Origin: Dugong dugon
Lineage: Eukaryota; Chordata; Mammalia; Sirenia; Dugongidae
Reading direction: 5' to 3'
NCBI GenBank assembly: GCA_030035585.1
Contig: CM057480.1
Location: 7,495,001-7,559,000 of the forward strand
Length of the DNA: 64,000 nucleotides
Positions 55,087 through 64,000 of the stretch are shown here, piece after piece (the first letter of the stretch is position 1; every line of letters starts with the position of its first letter). The position numbers and the translations under genes were made by a program. The notes under the pieces were generated by a model. The model was given only the letters and a program-made list of their open reading frames with translations, was not told the DNA's origin and did not search any database.

Positions 55087-55539
55087 TTTGTAGTGCTTTT
55101 TTTTGTGGTGCTGACGTTTTCTTTGTTCTTCTTACTCTCTTGTGCTGAGTTACTCATGTTTGTGGATTTTTCTTTTCTTTTCTTTTGTTTTTGTAGGTTT
55201 TGTTTTTGCTGAGACTTTCTGTTTTTCCTCTTCTTTTTTCTTTATGAGTATGTTTGTTAACTTTCTTTGTGGTTACCATAAATTTTACCCTGATCTTTCT
55301 AAGTTTGAAGCAGTCTACCATTACTTGATATCACCTTGCCTTTCTCTCCATTAGAAGGTTCTATACCTATGCCGTTTATTCTCTCTTTTATTTTGATGTT
55401 GTTGTCATTTAGTGATTAACTGCTCTGATTCCCTGTTGTATTTCTTTTGGTTTTGGATAGTCCTCGAGAGTTCATTTCCTAGATTGGTATCTGGCTGGCA
55501 TGATCCTGCGTCCTAGGTTCTGCCTGTGAGCTGAAGCTG
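55087..55539 (-). other. L1 inter-ORF spacer
   Basis: It lies between the first ORF1 stop seen (55540-55542) and the ORF2 Met (55086). At about 450 bp it is much longer than the roughly 60-bp spacer of human L1. On the L1 strand it is A-rich ('aaaacagaaagtctcagc'). Confidence 0.7.
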
Positions 55540-56562
55540 TTAGTCCTCAGATCGAAGAACTCGGTTTAATAATTCTTTTAAGTTTGGTTTGACTTTTACA
55601 TATTCCCTTAATTTCTGTTTATCTGGAAATGACCTAATTTCACCATCAAATTTGAATGAGAGTTTTGCAGGATATATTATTTTTGGCTGGCAATTTTTTT
55701 ATTTCAAGATTTTATATATGTCATCCCATTGCCTCCTTGCCTGCATGGTTTCTGCCAAATAATCTGAGCTTAGTCTTATTGTTTCTCCTCTGTATGTGAC
55801 TTCTTGTTTTTCACGAGCTGCTCTCAGGATTCTTTGTTTGCCTTTGGCTTTGACGAGTGTGAATATGATATGCCTTGGTGATTTTCTTTTAGGGTCTCTT
55901 CTATATGGGGTTCTTTGAGCTTCTTGGATGGCCAGCTTTTCATCTTTCATGATATTGGGGAAGTTTTCTGTCAGCAGTTCCTCAGTGATCCTCTCTGTGT
56001 CTTCTGCTTTTTCCCCCGTTCTGGAATTCCAATCACTCATAGATTTTTGCTTTTGATTGTGTCCCACATAACTCTCAGGGTCTCTTCATTTTTCTTTGTT
56101 CTTTTTTCTGAGTTTTCCTGAAACAGAGTTGTATCCAAGTGTTTGTCTTCAATTCCACTGATCCTGTCTTCCACCGTTTCAAATCTGCTTCTCAGCCCTT
56201 CTATGACATCGTCCATTTCTGAAATCTTGTTGTTTATCTTTTGGATTTCTAATTGTTGTCTTCGTATAATTTCTACTTGTGAATTTATTTATGCATTTTG
56301 TTCCTACATTATTTTCCTGAATTCTTCCAATTTTTTATCCGTATTTTCCATGAGTTTGTCTATTTTTTTCCTCATGTTTGTCAGCTTTTTGCCTCAGTTC
56401 TTGGAGAATTCTGAGTATTAGAGATTTGCATTCCCTATCAGGTAGTTCTAGTGCATTTTCTTCCAGAGGAGAGTCATCTGGAGTTTTATTTTGGACGCCT
56501 ACTGGAACCATCCTGTCCTGTTTTTGTAAACGTTTTGTTATTGTCTGCTGTCTTTGGGGCAT
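55540..56562 (-). pseudogene. L1 ORF1 (RNA-binding protein), decayed
   Basis: The intact protein is a trimeric RNA chaperone that coats L1 RNA. The start is the Met at 56562. The first 75-residue piece is charged and helix-rich, as the coiled-coil region is. The piece 56067-55699 carries ENFPNIMK, RRDPKRKSPRHIIF and RAAREKQEVTYRG, the RRM and C-terminal domain signatures. The C-terminal 'YPAKLSFKF' and 'DKQKLREY' blocks follow in another frame, near 55600-55680, up to a stop at 55540. At least two frame breaks. Confidence 0.92.
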
Positions 56563-58209
56563 TCAGTAGTTATTTTTCTCATTTATTGATTGTAGATTTG
56601 TTTGTTTCATCCCCTTTTTAAAAAAAAAAATTGGACTATGTCTGAGCAGGCAGACTGTGTGTTCTTTGTTGTTGGCTTGTTTGTGGGCTCAATACTTTTC
56701 GCCTCCTTCTTCAGCTGGCAGGGTGAGTCACTCAGATATGGTACGGCAGGGCAGGTCTAGCTGAAGAGGAGTTACTGGGACTGGTTGTTTGTGGCAGTTA
56801 CTACAGCTACCAGAGCGGGTAGGTAATCAGTGCAGGGTAGATTCCAGTAGGCCATGCCTGTGCTGCTTGGTAGTGTGGTGTCAAGAAGCACACGGTGCAT
56901 ATAGGCAGGATGCAGTGGGGAGATTGTTATATGTGGAGCTAAGATGGAATTGGGAGAGGGGAGAGAGGAACAGGAGCCAAAAACATACAAACAAACAAAA
57001 GAGAATGCTAGGGGAGCTTCCCGTTGGAGTGCAGAGATGAGAGACTATGAAATGGAGAAAAACAGAAAGGGGAGGAGGAAGAAAAGAAAAGAATGAATAA
57101 ATAAGAATCAGAAAGGTTAAAGAACTGCAAAGTTCCCAGGGATCCCACCGGTGCAGCAATAAGATCTGGGGAAGTCGCTCTCAGGTGTTGCAGTACAGCC
57201 TGGCTAGAAGGCGTAGAGGTCTACAACCCTGGTATTCAGGGAACAGAGAGAGAAGGAAGATATAGAGAGACGAGAAACTGAGCAATGAAGAGAGACAAAA
57301 AGGGAAAAAGAGGAAAAAGAAAGCAAAACAAATTAAAAAGAAAAAAAAAAAAAACACACACACACAAGAAAGGCCCCCAAAGAAACGGGGGAAAGAAAAA
57401 AAAAAACGTAAAAAGAAATGGTCCCAGGGATCCCTCTGCATGTCTGTGGAAGCCGAAGGGGAGTCTCCCTGCCCCACAGCTCAGCCTGGCCAAAAAGGGC
57501 TCCCAACTCAAGAAAAGGAAAAGAAAACAAACAAAGAATTCAAAACAAACAAACGAACAAAAGCCCCGGGATCCCACCAGTGCGGCAGCCCAAACCGGGA
57601 AGCAGCTCCATACTCGAGCGGAGCTCCGCAGCCCCTCAGGAAGAAGCAAAGATGGTGCACGGAGTGAGGTACTCGAGCGAAAGGAGGGGCGGGGGGAGAG
57701 GCAGGGACCAAATAAAAAGAAGCGGAAAAAAAGCAACACCAGTAGCCAACAAATGGCACTCCGAGAGCCACCCGTTCGGGTGTGTGGAATCCAAGGAGCC
57801 GCTGTTTCCCGGTCAAGAGACTGTGGCTGCGGGAAGCAGAGGAGGCCGAATTGGGGTGAAGAAGGGTGGGGGGTGGGAAAGCATATATCGTCAATTACCG
57901 GTTGTCTTGTCTCCCGCTGGAAGCTCTGTGAGGCTGCTTTCTCGTACCCCCGTCTCCTGGTCTCCGAAAGGAGTTCAAGATGGCGTTTCCACGCTGCGTT
58001 AGCTGGTAGGGGACCTCTGCGTGGATCTCTCCTCGCTCTCCGTTCTCAGTTTTCTCACTCCATTTGGTGCTTGTCTGAGTTCTTTATCTCTTCATTTGAT
58101 GTTTTATGGTTTCAGGATTGTTGTATTCTCTGTTCGGCTTAGTTTTTCGGATCTTTGCTGTGGAGGGATGGCGTGGTGCTTCTGCCTAGAGCTGCATTTT
58201 GCCGGAACT
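56563..58209 (-). promoter_or_regulatory. L1 5' UTR / promoter region
   Basis: It extends from the ORF1 start to the duplicated target site. It is GC- and CG-richer than its surroundings at 57560-57990, as expected of an L1 promoter. Three degenerate copies of a 'cagggatccc'-containing unit (near 57137, 57424 and 57566) suggest internal repetition. 57270-57420 is nearly all purine on the plus strand. The plus strand has a 285-codon open frame (57285-58142). Promoter activity itself is inferred from position. Confidence 0.8.
57285..58142 (+). other. 285-codon open frame antisense to the L1 5' UTR
   Basis: It starts at an ATG at 57285 and is open to 58142. The first ~45 residues are almost all K/R because of the A/G-rich strand; later parts are low in complexity and have no domain I recognise. 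Its position resembles that of the antisense ORF0 of primate L1, but it is not homologous as far as I can see. Overlapping frames (57418-58002 plus; 57236-57739 minus) show that composition alone keeps stops rare here. Confidence 0.25.
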
Positions 58210-58222
58210 CTCGCCATGTTTT
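58210..58222. repeat. Target-site duplication of the large L1 (right)
   Basis: 'ctcgccatgtttt', identical to 51224-51236 and followed by 'aacatt'. Confidence 0.96.
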
Positions 58223-58727
58223 AACATTTTGTTCTTTTAAGACTCCTCTTTGTAAGCTGAATAATACTGCTCTCCAATGACCTAAAGTTATGTCTTTAGA
58301 CGGCCCTTGAGGAAACTCTGCCCTCTGAAGAATGCCTTTGCAGAAGTGATTTCGAGGCTGCCTCTTGGTTACTAATCACGGGTTAAGTGAAAGTGAGAAA
58401 AAACAATGCTACTTGTAGGGTCCTGGGGGAGCTGCTTGTCTCCTCTTCCCAGGTCTTTGTCTGCAAGTGCTGCCCTCATCTTAGGAGATCAATATTCTCT
58501 GGGTACTTTGGGATGTCCTGGCCTATGGAAGTGGAGTATTAGATCAGCCTGTTGATCGCTATAACCCAAAGAATCATAAAATGCTTCAAGACAAGCAAAC
58601 ATACTAAAGTAATAGGAAGCCAAGTTGAATGCCAGCTTTTCCTGGACGTTCACCTTTTGCGTGTCTGGTTGTTCCTTAACCTCATAGTCCCCAGTGATCC
58701 TCAGCTGGTAGAAGGAGACAAAAAAAA
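58223..58727. other. Unique non-coding DNA
   Basis: No recognised repeat or gene. The minus-strand frame 58489-58917 runs from unique DNA into a SINE and is not a gene. Confidence 0.4.
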
Positions 58728-58877
58728 AGTTGCTGTCGAGTTGATTCCAACTCATAGTGGCCCCTATAGGACAGAATAGAACTGCCTCATAAGGTTTCCA
58801 AGGAGCACCTGGTGGATTTGAATTGCCAACCTTTTGGTTAGCAGCCAGGCACTTAACGACTGTGCCAGCAGGGCTTC
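58728..58877 (-). mobile_element. AfroSINE, type A, short form
   Basis: An A run, 'ttgctgtcgagttgattcca' and 'gtgccagcagggcttc'. The A run lies at the left, where the antisense tail would give T, so it may belong to the flanking DNA. Confidence 0.93.
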
Positions 58878-59044
58878 TGTCGCCTCTGATCAGCTGATAG
58901 CACAAATAGTTGTCCAACTGCGGATGGAAGAGAAAAGGATGGCTGTTTCAGCTGTGCTGGAAAAAATAAAAGAAAGCCATCTTGGTGACATGTATGCATA
59001 TGTTATATATCGCCATAAATTGCTGTCTGGACTGTTGCAGTCAG

Positions 59045-59965
59045 CTCTTAATGGACCTCACTCTTATCTACCCACCCACTTCTGCATCATTCCAGAGTGG
59101 TCCTCTAGGGTCATTCTTTGTTCAGGGCCCTCCAGGGGCCTCCCCTCTCATCTGGAATAAAAGTCCAGTCCTCACCATGCTGGAGGGCCCTGTGTAATCT
59201 GGCCCAGCTTCCTCTCTAAGGCTGTCTCCTATCCCTCCCCGCTTGCTCACTCCACTCCCACCACCTGGCTTTTCTTCTCCAGTGCGCGAGTCTGCTTCCT
59301 CCTCGGCATTTGTATTTATTATCTAGAACACACTTGTTTCCTTCAGCTGGCATTGCACCCTCTTCCTTCCTTCAGGTCTCTGCTCAAATGTCACCTAACG
59401 TACAAGCCTTCTCTGACCAACCTAAGTTAGAGTGATCCACTGCACTATTTCACTCTCTAATGCTACGTTGTTGTTAGGTGCTGTCGAGTTGGTTCCGACT
59501 CATAGCGACCCTATGCACAACAGAACAAATCACTGCCCTGTCCTGCACCAGCCTCAGAATCGTTGTTATGCTTGAGCCCATTGTTGCAGACACTGTGTCA
59601 ATCCATCTCTTTGAGGGTCTTCTGCTTTGTCACTGACCCTCTACCAAGCCTGATGTCCTTCTCCAGGGACTGGTCCCTCCTGACAACATGTCCAAAGTGC
59701 GTGAGACAAAGTCTCGTCATCTTCCCTTCTGAGGAGCATCCTGGCTGTACTTCTTCCAAGGCAGATTTGTTCATCTTTCATCCTAACACTATACCTACTT
59801 TTATTTTATGTTTTTGAAAGTACTTACTGACGCTTAACACATTTGCTTGTATGTTTGTAATTTGTCTCCCCCCACTAGAATATAAGCCCCACAAAGGCAG
59901 GAATTTTTATGTTTTGTTTGCTGCTCTGTCCTCAGCATCTGAAACAATTCCTGGTAGTAAATATA
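59045..59965 (+). mobile_element. L2 LINE 3' part, split by RTE
   Basis: 'ccctccaggggcctcccctc', 'ctggaataaaagtccagtcc', 'ttccttcaggtctctgctca' and 'aatgtcacctaacgtacaag', then after the RTE 'ctagaatataagccccacaa' and 'gaaacaattcctggtagtaa'. The order is that of L2; frames are lost. Confidence 0.85.
59467..59784 (-). mobile_element. RTE-class LINE 3' tail, antisense, nested in L2
   Basis: 'gttgttgttaggtgctgtcg', 'atcactgccctgtcctgcac', 'aagcctgatgtccttctcca' and 'gtacttcttccaaggcagat'. It ends within the C-terminal coding part. Confidence 0.9.
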
Positions 59966-60029
59966 AACATAAAGTATAGATAACCCCACAACTTAATCAA
60001 ATAAGCTGTAGACCAAAAGTCAAATATCT

Positions 60030-60245
60030 GGTCCTACTCCTGGCCCTTCAGCAGAGTGGCTCTGAGACTATGGAGAAGTCACTTAAATTTACCAGCTTTG
60101 TTTTCATAGCTGTGAAATGGAGTAAGGAAGACCTGTCTTGTTTATGAGAAGATCAGATGAGTTAGTAAATAAGTATGTTGGAAACTTGCGAGTGATGGTC
60201 AGAATTAAAGTACGTTTTGTGGATACCGCAGGGCCTTTGCATAGA
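60030..60245 (+). mobile_element. MIR SINE
   Basis: 'ggagaagtcacttaaattta', 'ttcatagctgtgaaatggag' and 'cgcagggcctttgcatagag' follow the MIR order in a decayed copy. Confidence 0.6.
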
Positions 60246-61249
60246 GCAGATGCTCAGAAACAGTTGGCTTGACATTGCCTTTACTCCCAGCCACAGCCCC
60301 CTTGGGAACATGACGTAGCATCCAGCAGGGCAACCTATGATCTAATGCAGACCGTTCGATAAAGTAAGACATCAGTAATTCAGAGGCAGAGGGGTGTAAC
60401 TTCACTGCTTCTCCAGAGAGCTGGAGAAGTGTCCTGCCTCCCAGAGCCATAAAGAGTTCTCTTGACATAAAATCTTCTACAGAAGTGGGTTTGGCAGGCA
60501 AGCTGTCTTAAATGACTTCAGTGATAGTTTTTCAAAATGGAGTTTTACTTCAGTGAGTTCTCTGTGAGCCGTGGAGGATTTAAAAATATCATTTTAGTCA
60601 TCAGGTGCAGCCTCTTTTTCCCCTGAAACGTGAATCCAGTCTGCTACTGGTGCTTGGCGGATTTGGCTATCACCATTTTTTCCAGCTCAGAAAAGAGGAG
60701 TGGCGGTGGGAGAAGAGACCCAGAGGGTCAAGGTGGCCCCCAGATCCATGAATGAGCTCCTTAATGATTGGAAATGGAATATTTTGCTAACTGGTGGTCT
60801 TTGACCAGGGATAAGTACACTGGGTAGGGTGCAGAATTCATTTTGATCTTTCCCATCCTGGTGCTGGAGCCTCAGAAATATTCATAGAGTAGTATAGATA
60901 TCCATGGGTGTGGAGAATAGTTTTGGCTTTGAAGAGCTTATGTGGTGTGAGAGTGACAAATGAGGGCATTGGTAATGGACACATTTTGTTTGCTGATCTT
61001 TTACCTGGGACCCGTCCGGGAACGAGTGTTACACTCCTCCACGTGCACAACAGTGTGCCGAGCCCACAGGGAGCTTGATTGAGTGACACGGCCCCAAAGG
61101 AATTGCCAGAGATAGCCATGTAACTGATAAAACAATAGAGGGCCGGATGACTTCCCACTTACTCCTGCTTCATCAGTATGCTGTTGGGGAGTTGCAGAGA
61201 GAGATGAATTCTGGCTGAGTGTGTGAGAGTAAGTACCATACCACAACCG
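60246..61249. other. Unique non-coding DNA
   Basis: No gene supported. Frames at 60205-60501 and 60838-61246 (minus) show no domain. Composition is moderate in GC around 60990-61110. Confidence 0.4.
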
Positions 61250-61396
61250 TTGCTGTCGAGTCTATTCCGACTCATAGCGATCCTCTAGGGCAGCGTAGAA
61301 CTGCCCCATAGGGTTTACAAGGAGTGGCTGGTGGATTCCAACTGCTGACCTTTTGGTTAGTGGCTGAGCTCTTAACCACTGTGCCAGCAGGGCTCC
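61250..61396 (-). mobile_element. AfroSINE, type A, short form
   Basis: 'tgctgtcgagtctattccga', 'aaggagtggctggtggattc' and 'gtgccagcagggctcc'. Confidence 0.95.
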
Positions 61397-62383
61397 ATAA
61401 GAGTAGGTGGGTCATATATATTTGATGAAAAAAAAAATTTAAGAGGTGGTTGTGGAAAAGGTATGAGAAATATGAAATATTAGAAATACGAAGAATATGA
61501 AGCAAAAAAGGATTAGTTCTTTGGCTCCATTACTGTGAAGTAGATTGTTTCATTTTGCTCTGGCTTGGCGAGCTAGAGTGGCAGATAACCTGCAGTTAAA
61601 CTAAAGGGATGGGATGCCACCTTTAAGTATCTACTTTTTTTGAGGACACGAATTTGGTTTGCACTGTGAAATCTAACCAGCTTAAGGTACATCCCAAACT
61701 CACGTTGCTTCCATAGGCAAGTAGATTAATAGGTTGAGCAGGAGGGGTGACTGGTGCTCACAGTTCAGGCTAGAACTTTCCCGTGTGTGAAGAACACAGC
61801 TCTTTCCATTGCTTGCTTGCTTCTGTTTCTCTCTTCTTCGAGGTGATGAGAATAGTCAGAACAGTTCATCCCATGATAGATTTTTGGCTGGGAATGTCTT
61901 AGATTTTTTTTTTTTAGAGATGGTATAATGGAGATTTCAGACCAGATTTGGAAAATCTCATAGGCAATGTTTGTCCTTCAGTTGCTATTTATTAATCTCT
62001 GTTCTCATCTCTCACCAATCTTATCTGTTGAGATGAGAAATGATCAGGTTTGTTGATGTGGTGTCACAAGTGGTTAATGCTGTTTGTGGAATGCCACACA
62101 ATCTTTGACACACTGATAAGGTAGATGCCATCATGTGATTTGAAAGACCGGTTTACCAGTAGGAAAAAACTCATGTATGCAGAAAGCAATCACAAACATG
62201 TGTCTGGAAAAACAAGCTGTCTGTAGGCAAGAAAAGGATTTATTTTAGGGTGATTGGTTAGTATTTCTTTAATTTATGTTATTTGACAAACATTTATATT
62301 GTGAAATCAGCTCTACCTCAGTGGGTTTATATGCCAGGCACTGTTCTAATAAATAATAATATTTAACAAATAATAATTTCTTT
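61397..62383. other. Unique AT-rich non-coding DNA
   Basis: Nothing recognised apart from T and A runs (61429-61440, 61905-61916). Confidence 0.4.
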
Positions 62384-62745
62384 TAGGAGCTCCGGTGGTA
62401 CAATGGTTAAACACTTGACTGCTAACTGAATGGTTGGCGGTTTGAACCTACCAGTGGCTCTGTGGGAGAAAAGACCTGGCAGTCTGCTCCTGTGAAGATT
62501 CCAACCAAAAACTCCATTGCCATTGAGTTGATTCCGACCCATAGCAACCCTATAGGACAGAGTAGAATGGCCCCATAGGGTTTCCAAGGAGTGGCTAGTA
62601 GATTCGAACTGCCGACCTTTTGGTTAGCAGCTGAGCTTTTGACCACTGCACCACCAGGATTACAGCCTAGGAAACCCTATGGGGCCATTCTACTCTGTCT
62701 CGTAGGGTTGCTATAAGTCGGAATCGACTGGATAGCAGACAACAA
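62384..62745 (+). mobile_element. AfroSINE type A, split by an opposite-strand copy
   Basis: 'ggagctccggtggtacaatg', 'gggagaaaagacctggcagt' up to 'gtgaagatt' at 62500; it resumes at about 62660 with 'acagcctaggaaaccctatg' and ends 'ctataagtcggaatcgactg'. Its tail is followed by 'acaacaacaa'. Confidence 0.95.
62501..62659 (-). mobile_element. AfroSINE type A, short form, nested in the opposite strand
   Basis: 'ttgccattgagttgattccg', 'aaggagtggctagtagattc' and 'gcaccaccagg'. The junctions share only 'gatt'. Confidence 0.95.
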
Positions 62746-63662
62746 CAATTATCTTCACAAAAGTCCTATGAGGCAGACACTCTTATTACCTTGTTCCTTT
62801 GCTGCTTATACATTTATTTTGTGTTTAGGCAACACCCTGCAGACAGATGTTTGCAGCTGCTTCTGGTTTAAGAAAAATTCTTTGGAGAAAACCTCGAAAC
62901 TGAGAATTCTGTCCATAAACTCTCACCCTCCACCCCTAGAACATTGTGGCTTTCCGCCTTTAGTTGAGCTTAAACACCGGCTGTTTTCCACAGTCACAGA
63001 TTTGGACAAGCTCAGTGGCGGATGGCAAATGATTCTAACAGGTTGCCTGTGAGTCTGTGGCGTGTACCAAGGTCTGTGCTAAAATATCTGCCCAGTCTGT
63101 CCTCCATCTGGGATTACGTGTCCCCCGAGAGCCGGCTCCGTGCCCACGGAGAACCTGCGTGACCTCCAGGCGGCTTTGGTTTTTGACTCGATGTCTTGGT
63201 CACAGTCGATCATGTTACATAGAGGCTTTGGAGCAGGTGTTGGAGGAACAGTTGAGATTTTAATCTTGGCCGCATTTTTGGCGGTTGACTCTTAGGTTAG
63301 TTGAATTAAATGCTGGGTGGCACTTGCCAGCAAGCGGGTTTCATTTGGAAAACACGTTTGTTTTCCTAGAGCCCTTGGTGGCACCTCGATCTGATTGTCC
63401 ATGCATCATCTTGGCTTCTTGTGTTGGTGCCTGGACCTCACATCTCCTCTCCCCAGAATGTTTGAAAAGAGCTCTGAGATCCAGGGACTGGGTGGCTCTT
63501 ATGCTCCTGAGAGTTCCGGTTTCCTGCAGGCTGGGAGGCTGGGGCGCCCATGCTGGGAAGGTAATCAAGCAATAAAGCTAATTCTGGTGTGAGAAGGTGG
63601 GTTAAAATGGGAGTGGAAGAAGCAGGGGGCAGGGAGGGAGCTCGCTGCCCACAGTGGCCGGA
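62746..63662. other. Unique non-coding DNA
   Basis: No repeat recognised. 63050-63200 has several CG dinucleotides. The frames at 62768-63592 (plus) lack motifs and supported splice sites. Confidence 0.4.
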
Positions 63663-63822
63663 AAACCAAAACCCATTGCCATTGAGTTGATTCTGACTCA
63701 TAGCGACGCTGTAGGACAGAGTAGAACTGCCCCATAGAGTTTCTGAGGAGCTGCTAGTGGATTCGAACTGCCAACCTGTTGGTGAGCGAGGAGCTCTTAA
63801 CCACTGTGCCACCAGGACTCCG
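63663..63822 (-). mobile_element. AfroSINE, type A, short form
   Basis: 'cattgccattgagttgattc', 'gtttctgaggagctgctagt' and 'gtgccaccaggactc'. It is flanked by cagtggc[c/a]gga at about 63652 and 63823. Confidence 0.95.
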
Positions 63823-63833
63823 CAGTGGCAGGA

Positions 63834-64000
63834 AGAGATAGAATCTGTGATTGATCCTGGAGTACAACCCATCACCCCTTGAGGATTTCTCGGACAGGTA
63901 GTTTGGATTTTCCCCTTGCATCTGCTGTCCTTCCCTTCTCCTAGATTTTAAGTTGCCCATGTAATCCTTTGAGGAGAAATTATTCCCAGGCAGCCCCGGT
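63834..64000. other. Unique non-coding DNA at the window end
   Basis: Nothing recognised. Confidence 0.35.

Larger units (their letters stand above)
51237..58209 (-). mobile_element. Near full-length L1, antisense, ~7.0 kb
   Basis: In minus-strand order: 5' UTR (58209-56563), ORF1 (56562-55540), a long spacer, ORF2 (55086-51276) and a short A tail next to the left duplication. Flanks are a perfect 13-bp duplication. Read on the minus strand the target is TT then AAAACATGG..., the classic L1 endonuclease TT|AAAA site. The roughly 1-kb 3' UTR carried by other copies in this window is missing. Frame shifts and stops in both ORFs make it a dead copy. Confidence 0.96.

Noticed and set aside
57560-57720. 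CpG island of a host promoter
   Set aside because: The CG-richer segment lies wholly within the L1 5' UTR and is explained by it.
57236-57739. 167-codon minus frame in the L1 5' UTR
   Set aside because: Almost entirely F/L/S from a pyrimidine tract; low complexity.

Overview
The window is nuclear DNA from a large mammalian genome. It is almost entirely non-coding and built from layered retroelements. The organism is most likely an afrothere and probably an elephant or close relative: about 30 copies or pieces of a tRNA-headed SINE of the AfroSINE type (sense head 'gagccctggtggcgcagtgg') occur on both strands, together with RTE-class LINEs whose 3' tails resemble the SINE tail. The species is an inference from repeat content. 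No host protein-coding gene is recognised, so this is probably intergenic or deep intronic sequence. One weak candidate exon is noted near 17.75 kb.

Layout. 1-8.6 kb: unique DNA with a hAT-type MITE, AfroSINEs, MIRs, an old L1 3' piece, a CA/TG microsatellite and an RTE LINE inserted inside an AfroSINE. 8.6-12.6 kb: an old antisense L1 opened by a SINE and by two younger L1 3' UTR insertions in opposite orientation, which together form a large inverted repeat; an RTE-tailed composite repeat follows. 12.6-24.1 kb: MaLR-like LTRs, L1M pieces, MER20, SINEs and fragments of an ancient unclassified repeat. 24.1-27.6 kb: mostly unique DNA with a near-perfect 94-bp tandem duplication and one LTR-like stretch. 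27.6-33.0 kb: old antisense L1 pieces carrying nested SINEs, a TA-flanked MITE and an L1 3' UTR insertion. 33-38.7 kb: two antisense RTE tails, MER20 and unique DNA. 38.7-41.8 kb: L1M, SINEs and a hAT-like MITE. 41.8-43.9 kb: the longest repeat-poor, AT-rich block. 43.9-51.2 kb: dense SINEs, hAT-type MITEs, and a MaLR-like LTR split by the composite repeat. 51.2-58.2 kb: one near full-length antisense L1 with a 13-bp target-site duplication, decayed ORF1 and ORF2 and a 1.6-kb 5' UTR. 58.2-64 kb: L2, RTE, MIR and SINEs in otherwise unique DNA.

How the parts relate. L1 supplied target-primed insertion for its own copies; recognisable target-site duplications bound several of them. RTE probably supplied the machinery for AfroSINEs and for the composite repeat, inferred from shared 3' tails. 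Nesting gives relative ages: old L1M, MIR, L2, MER and MaLR copies are hosts, while AfroSINE, RTE and the elephant-type L1 are guests. Every LINE reading frame seen is broken. No novel multi-gene system is evident; the most interesting items are the composite RTE-tailed repeat, three MITEs with visible terminal inverted repeats, the L1 that lacks its 3' UTR, and the repeat-poor block at 42-44 kb.
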